Below are positions 24,803-33,736 of a stretch of 64,000 bases of DNA, piece by piece. The position numbers and the translations under genes were made by a program. The DNA comes from Regnicoccus_A sp014224355. GTDB taxonomy: Bacteria; Cyanobacteriota; Cyanobacteriia; PCC-6307; Cyanobiaceae. The notes beneath the pieces are model-generated. The model worked only from the letters and a program-made list of their open reading frames with translations, was not told where the DNA came from and did not search any database. Location: NCBI RefSeq assembly GCF_050920705.1, contig NZ_CP154799.1:1736001-1800000 (forward strand), written 5' to 3'. The number at the start of each line of letters is the position of its first letter. Positions within the stretch are counted from its first letter, which is position 1.

Positions 24803-26955
24803 ATGGGCCGGATCGTTGGCATTGACCTCGGTACCACCAACTCGGTGGTGGCGCTGCTGGAGGGCGGCCGTCCCCAGGTGATCGCCAACGCGGAAGGTGG
24901 CCGCACGACGCCGTCAGTGGTGGGTTTCAGCCGCGACCAGGAGCTGCTGGTGGGGCAGCTCGCCCGTCGCCAGCTGGTCCTCAATCCGCGCAACACCTTC
25001 TCCAACCTCAAACGGTTCATCGGCCGCAGCTGGGACGAACTCGATGAGGGCAGCCTCGCGGTTCCCTACACCGTGCGGGCCAACGACCAGGGCAACGTGC
25101 GCATCCTCTGCCCGGTCACCGAGCGTGAATACGCCCCCGAGGAGTTGCTGGCCAGCATTCTGCGCAAGCTGGTTGACGACGCCGCCACCTACCTCGGGGA
25201 GGAGGTGGAAGCGGCGGTGATCACCGTTCCCGCCTATTTCAATGATGCCCAGCGTCAGGCCACCCGGGATGCCGGCCGCCTGGCGGGGCTCACGGTGGAG
25301 CGGATCCTGAACGAGCCCACCGCCGCGGCCCTGGCCTATGGGTTCGATCGCAGTGCCGTCAAGCGCGTGCTGGTGTTCGACCTGGGCGGCGGCACCTTTG
25401 ATGTGTCGGTGCTGCGCATTGCGAACGGTGTCTTCGACGTGAAGGCCACCAGTGGTGACACCCAGCTGGGTGGCAACGACTGGGACCGGCGCATCGTCGA
25501 CTGGCTCGCCGACGCCTTCGAGGCCAGGCATCAGATCGACCTGCGCCGGGATCGCCAGGCCCTCCAACGGCTCAGCGAGGCCGCAGAGAAGGCCAAGCAG
25601 GAACTCTCCGGTGTCACCACCACCCCCATCTCACTGCCCTTCATCGCCACCGGGCCTGACGGTCCCCTCCACATCGAAACCAGCCTGGAGCGGCGCACCT
25701 TCGAGTCCCTCTGCCCTGATCTGCTCGATCGCTTGTTGCGGCCCGTGCAGCGTGCCCTGCGGGATTCCGGCCTCACCGCCGACGACATCGACGACGTGGT
25801 GCTGGTGGGCGGCAGCACCCGCATGCCGATGGTTCAGGAGATGGTGCGTACCTTGATCCCTCTCGAACCCTGCCAGTCGGTCAATCCCGATGAGGTGGTG
25901 GCCATCGGCGCGGCGGTGCAGGCCGGCATCCTCACGGGCGATCTGCGCGATCTGATGCTCAACGATGTCACCCCCTCTCCCTCGGTCTGGAAACCATCGG
26001 CGGGGTGATGAAGGTGCTGATCCCCCGCAACACCCCCATACCTGTGCGCCGCTCGGATGTGTTCAGCACCTCCGAGGCCAACCAGTCGGCGGTGGAGATC
26101 CATGTGCTCCAGGGGGAGCGCCAGATGGCGCCCGACAACAAATCACTGGGGCGCTTCCGGCTTTCGGGAATTCCGCCGGCACCCCGGGGGGTTCCCCAGG
26201 TGCAGGTCTCCCTGGACATCGACGCCAACGGCCTGCTGCAGGTGTCGGCCACCGACCGCACCACCGGCCGCCAGCAGAGCGTCAGTATTCAGGGCGGCTC
26301 CAACCTCAGCGAACAGGAGATCCAGGCGCTGCTGGAGGAGGCGGAGCGCAAGGCCGCCGACGACCGGCGCAAGCGGGTGGCCGTCGATCGGCTCAACCGG
26401 GCTCAGACCCTTGTGGCCCAGGCGGAGCGCCGCCTGCGGGATGCCGCCCTCGAGCTCGGCCCCTATGGCGCTGAGCGACAGCAGCGCTCGGTGGAGATGG
26501 CCCTGCAGGAGGTGCAGGTGCTGCTCGATGATGCCGATCCGGCGGAACTCGACCTGGCCGTCAGTCAGCTGCAGGAGGCCCTCTATGGCCTCAACCGCCG
26601 TCTGATCAGCGAACGCAAGTCGGAATCAGGTCCGTTGCAGGGCCTCAAGAACACCCTGGGGTCGATCAAGGACGACCTGTTCTCAGATGAGGACGACTGG
26701 GACGAATGGGACCGCTCCCGCCCCGGACCCAACGAGCGCTGGGGAGGGGATCCCTGGAGTCCACCCTCCCGTTATGGCGGTTACCAGGAGGATGGTTATT
26801 CCTCATACGAGAACCCTCGCCTGGAGCCCTCCAGACTGGAGAGCCCACGGCTGGAGCGTTCGCGGCTGGAGAGTCCGCCCCCTGACCGTTACCAGCCTTC
26901 GGCCAGGCCGGCACCCTTGCGCCCCAGGTCGGATGATCCCTGGGCTGAGGACTGA
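24803..26955 (+). CDS. dnaK: Hsp70 chaperone DnaK (DnaK1-like, frameshifted)
   Basis: Two frames of 401 and 316 residues together encode one Hsp70. The ATPase begins GRIVGIDLGTTNSVVALLEGG and has LVFDLGGGTFDVSVL and VVLVGGSTRMPMVQEMV; the substrate-binding domain continues MKVLIPRNTPIPVRRSDVFST. Frame 1 ends VTPSPSVWKP where VTPLSLGLETIGGVM is expected. A missing C in the CCCCC at 25971-25975 explains it. The C-terminus is unusual: an acidic DEDDWDEWD stretch then four 15-base repeats (26818-26877) encoding RLEPS, RLESP, RLERS, RLESP, ending DDPWAED. Divergence from the standard DnaK tail suggests DnaK1. It is followed 5 bases later by dnaJ. Confidence 0.93.
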
Positions 26956-26960
26956 GGGCC

Positions 26961-27932
26961 GTGAGCCGTAGCCCCACCGCCACGGTCGGAGACGACCACT
27001 GGGCGGTCCTCGGGCTGAGCCCGGGGGCCGACGCCGCGGCCCTCAAGCGCGGATTTCGCGAGCAGGCCCGCCGCTGGCATCCGGATCTCAACGGCAACGA
27101 CCCCGTGGCGGAGGAGCGCTTCAAGCGGGTCAACGAGGCCTATGCCGTTCTCTCTGATCCACGCCGGCGCCAGGCCTGGGAGTCGGGACGCGACCCCGGT
27201 TCCCTGCGGACCGAGCGCGCTGATCCATTCGCCAGCGGTTTCCCTGAGTTCGATGACTACCTCGATGTCCTGTTCGGGCGTCCATCGCGGCAGCAGGACC
27301 GCCGCGAGCCTGATCCGGAGCTGGATCCCGACCTCGATCCCGACCTGGATCCCGATCCCCGGCGGCCTGACTCGCGCGAGCAGCCTGAGGGACCCGGGTT
27401 CGAGGTGACCCACGCTCCACCGCCGCCATCACCGGTGCGGGCCACCAGCGACCTTGAGACCGAGGTGGATCTCAGCCCCGAGCAGGCCCTCGCCGGCACC
27501 CGGCTGGAGCTGGAACTTCCAGGTGGTCTGGCGGTGGAGGTCTGGACACCTCCCCTGGCCGGGGATGGCTGGCGTCTGCGCCTGGCCGGTGTCGCCCCCG
27601 GCGGTTCCGACCATTTCCTGCAGCTGAGGGTGCGTCGCGCCGATGGACTGCGCATCGATGGCCTGCGGGTGCTCTACACCCTGGAGCTGTCGCCGGCCGA
27701 AGCGGCCCTGGGCTGCAAGGTTGTCGTGCCCACCCTCGAGGGGCGGGTGCAGCTCACGGTGCCCCCCGGCTCATCCAGCGGCCGGCTGCTGCGCCTGCGA
27801 GGTCTGGGCCTGAGCCAGGGTGAGCGGCGGGGTGATCAACTGGTGGAGCTGCGCATCGTGCTGCCCGAGCAGCTCAGCGATGCCGAAGTGGCCCTGTACC
27901 GCCGGCTGGAGGAATTGTCCCGGGATGCTTGA
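26961..27932 (+). CDS. DnaJ-type Hsp40 co-chaperone
   Basis: 323 residues from GTG 26961. The J domain is complete (VLGLSPGADAAALKRGFREQARRWHPDLNG, with the HPD motif, then AYAVLSDPRRRQAW). Next is an acidic repeat region (DPELDPDLDPDLDPDP at about 113-128), then two beta-rich C-terminal substrate-binding domains (from about 167 EVDLSPEQALAGTRLELELPGG). The zinc-finger domain of classical DnaJ is absent, making this a type II (CbpA-like) Hsp40. It stimulates the ATPase of the adjacent DnaK and is probably translated from the same mRNA (5-base gap). The DPDL repeat differs from the usual G/F linker. Confidence 0.93.
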   Translation: MSRSPTATVGDDHWAVLGLSPGADAAALKRGFREQARRWHPDLNGNDPVAEERFKRVNEAYAVLSDPRRRQAWESGRDPGSLRTERADPFASGFPEFDDYLDVLFGRPSRQQDRREPDPELDPDLDPDLDPDPRRPDSREQPEGPGFEVTHAPPPPSPVRATSDLETEVDLSPEQALAGTRLELELPGGLAVEVWTPPLAGDGWRLRLAGVAPGGSDHFLQLRVRRADGLRIDGLRVLYTLELSPAEAALGCKVVVPTLEGRVQLTVPPGSSSGRLLRLRGLGLSQGERRGDQLVELRIVLPEQLSDAEVALYRRLEELSRDA

Positions 27933-27993
27933 GGGGCGCTTGGGAGCACGCGACAATCAATGGCACACTCACCGCTTGGGATTGGTTCGCTTC

Positions 27994-28410
27994 ATGCCCG
28001 TCCATGTGCTGCTGTTCGAAGCCGGCACCGACAACGAAGGCATTCACTCCCTCGAGCTGAATGGCCGCACAGTGGTGCTGCTGTTCGAGGAGCGGGATGA
28101 CGCCGAGCGCTATGCGGGTCTGCTCGAGGCCCAGGACTTTCCGGTTCCCAGCGTGGAGGCGATCGAGCGGGAGGAAATGGAGCTGTTCTGCGGACAGGCG
28201 GGCTATGAAGCCCGGTTCGTGCCCTCCGGCTTCCTGCCCAGCTCGGCGGAGGAGCGCCTGCTGATCGCCCCTCCGGAGCGGAACATGGATCTGACCCACT
28301 GGCGGGAGGAATCCCAACCCCCTGGGGCGCCCCAGGAGCCCGGCCGTGAGGGAAGTCCCGAAAGTGCCGAGCTGGAAGCCTTCCGCCGCCGCCTGGAGGG
28401 TCTGCTGTGA
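27994..28410 (+). CDS. DUF3110 domain protein
   Basis: 138 residues from ATG 27994 (MPVHVLLFEAGTDNEGIHSLELNGRTVVLLFEERDDAERYAGLLEAQDFP). This core, including LFExRDDAERYAGLLEAQDF, is the DUF3110 signature of cyanobacteria and plastids, where it is small and soluble. A less conserved C-terminal tail ends AEERLLIAPPERNMDLTHW followed by a variable acidic region. Function is unknown. The stop overlaps the GTG start of murQ (GTGA), so the two are coupled. Confidence 0.85.
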   Translation: MPVHVLLFEAGTDNEGIHSLELNGRTVVLLFEERDDAERYAGLLEAQDFPVPSVEAIEREEMELFCGQAGYEARFVPSGFLPSSAEERLLIAPPERNMDLTHWREESQPPGAPQEPGREGSPESAELEAFRRRLEGLL

Positions 28411-29362
28411 CCCCTCCTGAACCGAGCCCCGGCCTGCCTGTCTCCGCTGCCCCCGATCGGGGCCACCTGCTCACCGAGCAGGCCAATCCCGCCAGCGCCC
28501 GCCTCGATCAGCTCAGCTCCGGCGAACTGGTTGATCTGTTCTGCCGGGAGGATGAAAAGGCCTTGCTGGCGATGGAGGCGGCGGCTCCGGCCCTGGCCGA
28601 GGCGGTGGAGGCGATCAGCGCCCGCCTGCGCGCCGGCGGGCGTCTCTTTTACCTGGGTGCCGGCACCTCCGGCCGGCTGGGTGTGCTCGATGCGGCCGAG
28701 TGTCCCCCCACCTTCTGCACCCCCCGGAGCTGGTGCAGGGTGTGCTGGCCGGTGGAGCCCCGGCCCTGCTGCGCAGTTCCGAAGGCCTCGAGGATCTGCG
28801 CGAAGCCGGCCGCCATGATCTGATCGAACGGGGTTTCTCCTCTGCCGACGCCCTGGTGGGCATCGCCGCCGGCGGCACCACCCCCTATGTGCTGGGCGGC
28901 CTGGAGCATGCCTGCGCCATCGGAGCCCTGGCGATCGCCATGGCCTGTGTGCCCAGCGAGCAGGCGCCGATGCCCTGCGCCATCGACATCCGCCTGGTCA
29001 CCGGAGCGGAGCTGCTCACCGGCTCCACCCGTCTGAAGGCCGGCACGGCCACCAAGATGGCCCTGAACATCCTCTCCACCGGGGTGATGGTGCGCCTGGG
29101 CAAGGTGTTCGGCAACCGGATGGTGGATGTGGCCGTCACCAACAGCAAGCTGGAGGACCGCGCCCTGCGCATCCTTCGGGACCTGGCCGGGGTGGACCGG
29201 GAGCAGGGCTACGCCCTGCTGGCCCAGGCCGGCGGTTCGGTCAAACGCGCCCTGGTGATGGCTGCCGCCGGGCTGAGCGCCGAGAAGGCCGATGAGGCCC
29301 TGAGCGCCCATGACGGCCAGGTGCGGCAGGCTCTGGAGCAGCTCGGTGCTCCGCTGGCGTGA
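28407..29362 (+). CDS. murQ: N-acetylmuramic acid 6-phosphate etherase (frameshifted)
   Basis: A SIS-fold protein split over two frames. Frame 1 gives LTEQANPASARLDQLSSGELVDLFCREDEKALLAME and LFYLGAGTSGRLGVLDAAECPPTFCTP; frame 2 continues PPELVQGVLAGGAPALLRSSEGLED to the end. The join lies at a C6 run (28720-28725); one more C yields TFCTPPELVQGV. Both the GAGTSGRLGVLDAAECPPTF motif and the GIAAGGTTPYVLGGLEHA block are typical of MurQ. The enzyme opens the lactyl ether of MurNAc-6-P during peptidoglycan recycling. It starts with a GTG overlapping the DUF3110 stop. The stop abuts that of mtnP, with the two forming TGATCA. Confidence 0.9.
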
Positions 29363-30307
29363 TCAGCCCTGCGGCGTCGGGGCCGTCTCGAAGGGGCCCC
29401 AATAGGGGGAGGTGAACAGGTCGAGCTTGCGGCGGGTGGCTGCAGGCACCTGTTCCACAGGAGTCATCAGGGCATCGCGAAGGGCGCTGTGGGAGCTGCT
29501 GGCGGGCCGCTGGGCATCGATCCGCTCGGCCGCCACCGCCACGATCTGCTGGGCCAGTGCTGCGTTGGCGCGCAGGTTCTCGATCACCAGGTCCACGGTG
29601 ACCGAGGCGTGATCTGCGTGCCAGCAGTCGTAGTCGGTGACCATGGCGAGGGTGGCGTAGGCGATCTCGGCCTCCCGGGCGAGGCGGGCCTCGCTGTGGT
29701 TGGTCATGCCGATCACCGAGCAGCCCCAGCTGCGGTAGAGGTTCGATTCCGCCCGGGTGGAGAAGGCGGGGCCTTCCATGCAGAGGTAGGTGCCGCGGCG
29801 GTGCAGCTGGCGCCCTGCTGGCATCAGGCTTTCGGCCACATCGGCCAGCAGCCTGCTCAGGCTCGGGCAGAACGGATCGGCGATGCCCACATGGGCCACG
29901 GCTCCGTCGCCGAAGAAGCTCACGGGCCTGGCATGGGTGCGGTCGATGAACTGATCCGGCACCACCATGTCGAGGGGGCGCAGGGGATCCTGCAGGGAGC
30001 CCACGGCCGAGCAGGAGAGGATCCAGCGCACCCCCAGGGAGCGCAGGGCCCAGAGGTTGGCCCGGTAGGGCACTTCCGTGGGCAGGTGGGTGTGGTGACG
30101 GCCGTGGCGGGCCAGAAAGACCACCTCCAGCGTCCCGATGCGGCCCAGCCGCAGGGTGTCCGATGGCGGGCCGAAGGGGGTGTCCACCGTCAGTTCGCGG
30201 ACGTCCTCCAGCCCGTCGATGGCATAGAGCCCGCTGCCACCGAGCACCCCGAGGCGGGCGCAGCCCAGGTCGAGGCCCGGGCTCGAAGTGGGGGCATTGG
30301 GGCTCAT
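29363..30307 (-). CDS. mtnP: S-methyl-5'-thioadenosine phosphorylase
   Basis: 314 residues from ATG 30307 (MSPNAPTSSPG). The phosphorylase family I blocks are present: ARLGVLGGSGLYAIDGLED, FLARHGRHHTHLPTEVPYRANLWALRSLGVRWILSCSAVGSL, LCMEGPAFSTRAESNLYRSWG and IGMTNHSEARLAREAEIAYATLAMVTDYDCW. It cleaves methylthioadenosine to adenine and methylthioribose-1-phosphate in the methionine salvage pathway. An in-frame upstream extension to 30853 is non-coding, because it would overlap the cyclophilin gene on the other strand. Confidence 0.95.
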   Translation of the reverse strand: MSPNAPTSSPGLDLGCARLGVLGGSGLYAIDGLEDVRELTVDTPFGPPSDTLRLGRIGTLEVVFLARHGRHHTHLPTEVPYRANLWALRSLGVRWILSCSAVGSLQDPLRPLDMVVPDQFIDRTHARPVSFFGDGAVAHVGIADPFCPSLSRLLADVAESLMPAGRQLHRRGTYLCMEGPAFSTRAESNLYRSWGCSVIGMTNHSEARLAREAEIAYATLAMVTDYDCWHADHASVTVDLVIENLRANAALAQQIVAVAAERIDAQRPASSSHSALRDALMTPVEQVPAATRRKLDLFTSPYWGPFETAPTPQG

Positions 30308-30397
30308 GGGCGTGACTGACCGAGGGGGAAAGCCCCGTGCAGGACCGGGAACCGTTCTACCCGAGAGTGGATACAGTCCGCCTTTGCTCTGACTCCC

Positions 30398-30838
30398 ATG
30401 ACCAAAGCCCTGATGGAGACCGAGGCGGGCACGGTGGAACTCGAACTGTTCGACGCCGACGCCCCCGGCAGCGTCGCGAACTTCGTCAAGCTGGCGGAAT
30501 CGGGGTTCTATGACGGGCTGGCGTTTCACCGGGTCATCGATGGGTTCATGGCCCAGGGGGGCTGTCCCAACACCCGCCCCGGTGCCAGTGGGATGCCGGG
30601 AACCGGTGGTCCCGGCTACATGATTCCCTGCGAGATCAACAGCCGCAAGCATCAGGCCGGAACCCTCTCGATGGCCCATGCCGGCAAGAACACCGGTGGC
30701 AGCCAGTTCTTCCTCTGCCATGACGCCCAGCCCCATCTCGACGGGGTCCACACCGTCTTCGGTCAGGCCTCGGATGTGGACGTGGTGCGGGCGATCCGCA
30801 AAGGCACACGCATCACGAAGGTGACGATCCTGCCCTGA
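30398..30838 (+). CDS. Cyclophilin-type peptidyl-prolyl cis-trans isomerase
   Basis: 146 residues, single cyclophilin domain with no signal peptide, so cytoplasmic. Motifs: SGFYDGLAFHRVIDGFMAQGGCP (with catalytic-loop FHRVIDGFMxQGG), GTLSMAHAGKNTGGSQFFLCHDAQPHLDGVHTVFGQ (the core catalytic region). It catalyses proline isomerisation during protein folding. It is divergent from mtnP across about 90 bases and ends 5 bases before the ribBA stop on the opposite strand. Confidence 0.95.
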   Translation: MTKALMETEAGTVELELFDADAPGSVANFVKLAESGFYDGLAFHRVIDGFMAQGGCPNTRPGASGMPGTGGPGYMIPCEINSRKHQAGTLSMAHAGKNTGGSQFFLCHDAQPHLDGVHTVFGQASDVDVVRAIRKGTRITKVTILP

Positions 30839-30843
30839 AGGGC

Positions 30844-32436
30844 TCAGCCCCACTGCACGAAGGCGCCGGGTGTCGTGGCCAGCTGAGGGCTCTCCTGACT
30901 GAGCTCCTGCAGAGGGCGGCGCTCGGGCTCCAGGGTGGCGCTGGGGTGGGCGCTGCGCTGGGCATCGGGAGCCAGCAGAAGGCTCACCGAGCGCGAGCCA
31001 GACCAGCCGGCCATCAGCTTCAGGGCTGAGACCAGATCGGCCTTGCGCAGCTCCCGATCCCGCCCCGGTGGCTGGGCCAGCAACAGCGACAGCTGCGGCT
31101 GGCCCAGCAGGGCCAGCAGCCGGGGATGCTCCTCCCGCCGCAGTTCCAGCTCCCGCTCACCCGCCCAGCGGCGCAGCTGGGGCCAGTGGTCGGCTTCCGC
31201 CTGCTCGGGTGCCAGGCTCGCGCCGCTCCAGGAGAGCACGGCTGTGGGCCCGCCCGCTCCGGTGCTCTCCCGGTCCGGGGCACCCTGCATCAGATGACCG
31301 AGTTTGGTCTGTTTGGTGAGCAGGTAGGCGGCATTGTGCTGGCCTGGATCCATCACCAGCGGTACCCGGTCTTCCACCTGCAGCCCGTAGCCCCCCAGGC
31401 CAGCGATCTTGCGCGGATTGTTGGTGATCAGGCGCAGATGGTGAACCCCCAGATCACTCAGGATCTGAGCCCCGACGCCGTAATTGCGCAGGTCGGCCGC
31501 GAAGCCGAGCCGCTCATTGGCCTCGACGGTGTCGAGGCCGCCATCCTGGAGGCTGTAGGCCCTGAGCTTGTTGATCAGTCCGATGCCCCGTCCCTCCTGA
31601 CGCAGGTAGACGACCACCCCCTCTCCGGCAGCCTCGATCATGCGCAGAGCCGCCTCCAGCTGGGGCCTGCAGTCGCAGCGGAGCGAGCCGAAGGCATCGC
31701 CGGTGAGGCATTCCGAGTGCACCCGCACCAGAACAGGTCCGCTGGCCCGCTCGGGTCGGCCCTTGACGATCGCCACATGCTCGCTGCCGTCGAGCTCATT
31801 GCGATAACCGATGGCCCTGAACTCCCCGAAGGCGCTGGGCATCAGAGCTTCGGCCTGGCGACGCACGAAGCGTTCGGTCTCGAGCCTGTAGCTGATCAGG
31901 TCGGCGATGCTGATCAGACGCAGACCGTGGCGACGGGCATAGAGGGCCAGCTGAGGCAGCCGGGCCATCGAGCCATCCTGGTTCTGGATCTCGCAGATCA
32001 CCCCCGCGGGGTAAAGCCCGGAGAGCCGCGCCAGATCGACGGCCGCCTCGGTGTGCCCGGCCCGCTTGAGAACCCCTCCCTGGCGTGCACGCAGGGGGAA
32101 GATGTGGCCCGGACGGCGCAGGTCCGACGGCCGGCTGGCGGGATGGATCGCCACCTGAATGGTGCGGGCCCGATCGTCGGCGGAAATGCCCGTGCTCACC
32201 CCGTTCTCGGGACCGGCATCGACGCTGACGGTGAAGGCGGTCTGGTTGCTGTCGGTGTTGCGGTCGACCATCAGCGGCAGCTCGAGAGCGTCCAGACGCT
32301 CGCCCTCCATCGCCAGGCAGATCAGACCGCGGGCCTCGGTGGCCATGAAGTTGATCTGCTCGGGCGTGGCGAACTGGGCCGCGCAGATCAGATCCCCTTC
32401 GTTTTCACGGTTTTCATCATCGACGACAACAATCAT
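30844..32436 (-). CDS. ribBA: RibBA: DHBP synthase / GTP cyclohydrolase II fusion
   Basis: 530 residues from ATG 32436; the true N-terminus is probably further upstream. The RibB half starts MIVVVDDENRENEGDLICAAQFATPEQINFMATEARGL (DDxxRENEGD site) with the RAGHTEAAVDL block, and the RibA half has VRVHSECLTGDAFGSLRCDCRPQLE (zinc cysteines) and LRQEGRGIGL. The last 140 residues are a low-complexity extension common in picocyanobacteria. In-frame codons above the ATG still encode homologous sequence (IRFDSIADALAGIRNGE) but contain no ATG, GTG or TTG before a stop. Inserting one base near 32568 would join this to an ATG at 32573. It makes the 4-carbon and pyrimidine precursors of riboflavin. Confidence 0.93.
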   Translation of the reverse strand: MIVVVDDENRENEGDLICAAQFATPEQINFMATEARGLICLAMEGERLDALELPLMVDRNTDSNQTAFTVSVDAGPENGVSTGISADDRARTIQVAIHPASRPSDLRRPGHIFPLRARQGGVLKRAGHTEAAVDLARLSGLYPAGVICEIQNQDGSMARLPQLALYARRHGLRLISIADLISYRLETERFVRRQAEALMPSAFGEFRAIGYRNELDGSEHVAIVKGRPERASGPVLVRVHSECLTGDAFGSLRCDCRPQLEAALRMIEAAGEGVVVYLRQEGRGIGLINKLRAYSLQDGGLDTVEANERLGFAADLRNYGVGAQILSDLGVHHLRLITNNPRKIAGLGGYGLQVEDRVPLVMDPGQHNAAYLLTKQTKLGHLMQGAPDRESTGAGGPTAVLSWSGASLAPEQAEADHWPQLRRWAGERELELRREEHPRLLALLGQPQLSLLLAQPPGRDRELRKADLVSALKLMAGWSGSRSVSLLLAPDAQRSAHPSATLEPERRPLQELSQESPQLATTPGAFVQWG

Positions 32437-32659
32437 CTCGCCGTTGCGAATGCCGGCGAGGGCATCGGCGATCGAATCGAAGCGGATCGGATCGTGGCCC
32501 GGATCCAGACTTGGGGGAGCGTCAGCGGTGCTGGCGAGGGGAGCGGAAGGCTCGGAGCGAACAGTCAGAACATCTGGACCGGGTGGTCAGCATTCTCTAT
32601 CAGTTAGGGGCACAACGTGACGGGGTGCCCGGTACGATCGGCGCCCCAGACACCACTGC

Positions 32660-33736
32660 ATGGTCAGCCCCACAGCAGCCCGGCGCGTCGCGGTGATCGG
32701 CGCCAGCGGCTATGGCGGCCTTCAGACCCTGCGCCTTCTTCAGGATCACCCCGCGTTTGTGGTCAGTTATCTGGGGGGAGAGCGAAGTGCTGGCCACCCC
32801 TGGAGCGAACTGGTGCCCTTCCTGCCCCTTGAGGGCAATCCGGTGGTGCGGACGCCCGATCCCGACGCGATCGCCGCGGAGGCCGACTTCGCGGTGCTCA
32901 GTCTCCCCAATGGACTCGCCTCCCAGCTGGTGCCGGCCCTGCTCGAGCGTGGGGTGAAGGTGGTCGATCTCTCCGCCGACTACCGCTACCGCTCCCTGGC
33001 CCGGTGGAAGGAGGTGTACTCCAGCGAGGCGGAACGGTTCGAACGCCACGATGAGGCCCTCTGCAGCGAGGCGGTCTACGGCCTCGTGGAGTGGGAGGAG
33101 GAGCGGCTCGCCGCGGCGCGGCTGGTGGCGGCTCCAGGCTGCTTCCCCACCGCCAGCCTGCTTCCCCTGCTGCCCTTTCTCAAGCAGGGTCTGATCGATC
33201 CCAGCGGCATCATCATCGATGCCAAGACGGGGACCTCCGGCGGCGGCCGCGCCGCCAAGGAGAACCTGCTGCTGGCTGAGGCGGCTGAGGCCGTGGCTCC
33301 CTACGGCGTGGTGGGCCATCGCCACACCAGCGAAATCGAGCAGATCGCCGGTCGCCTGGCTGGACAACCCATTCAGCTGCAGTTCACGCCGCATCTGATG
33401 CCGATGGTGCGGGGACTGCTGGCCACCGTTTACGGACGGCTGCGGGATCCGGGCCTGACCGCCGACGACTGCACCACCGTGCTGCAGGCGGCCTACCGGC
33501 ACAGCCCCTGCGTGGAGGTCCTGCCGGTGGGCACCTATCCCTCCACCAAGTGGACGCGCCAGACCAACCGCGCCCTGCTCTCGGTGCAGGTTGACCTGCG
33601 GACCGGGCAGCTGATCCTGATGAGTGCCGTTGACAACCTGGTCAAAGGTCAGGCCGGCCAGGGGATCCAGTGCCTCAATGTGATGGCCGGACTGCCGGCG
33701 CCGACGGGCCTGCCGCTCCTGCCTTTCTATCCCTGA
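32660..33736 (+). CDS. argC: N-acetyl-gamma-glutamyl-phosphate reductase
   Basis: 358 residues. The NAD(P)-binding glycine motif VAVIGASGYGGLQTLRLL opens the protein, and the catalytic Cys is in LVAAPGCFPTASLLPLLPFL (APGCFPT). A later block, HRHTSEIEQIAGRLAG, matches the family dimer region. It reduces acetylglutamyl phosphate in arginine synthesis. The last 62 bases overlap the tail of purN on the other strand. Confidence 0.96.
   Translation: MVSPTAARRVAVIGASGYGGLQTLRLLQDHPAFVVSYLGGERSAGHPWSELVPFLPLEGNPVVRTPDPDAIAAEADFAVLSLPNGLASQLVPALLERGVKVVDLSADYRYRSLARWKEVYSSEAERFERHDEALCSEAVYGLVEWEEERLAAARLVAAPGCFPTASLLPLLPFLKQGLIDPSGIIIDAKTGTSGGGRAAKENLLLAEAAEAVAPYGVVGHRHTSEIEQIAGRLAGQPIQLQFTPHLMPMVRGLLATVYGRLRDPGLTADDCTTVLQAAYRHSPCVEVLPVGTYPSTKWTRQTNRALLSVQVDLRTGQLILMSAVDNLVKGQAGQGIQCLNVMAGLPAPTGLPLLPFYP

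Noticed and set aside
29732..29752. GGTTCGATTCC, like a tRNA T-arm
   Set aside because: It lies inside mtnP coding sequence and there is no acceptor stem, D-arm or anticodon arm around it.
30308..30853. Upstream extension of the mtnP frame to 30853
   Set aside because: It runs opposite the whole cyclophilin gene and shows no family sequence before MSPNAPTS.
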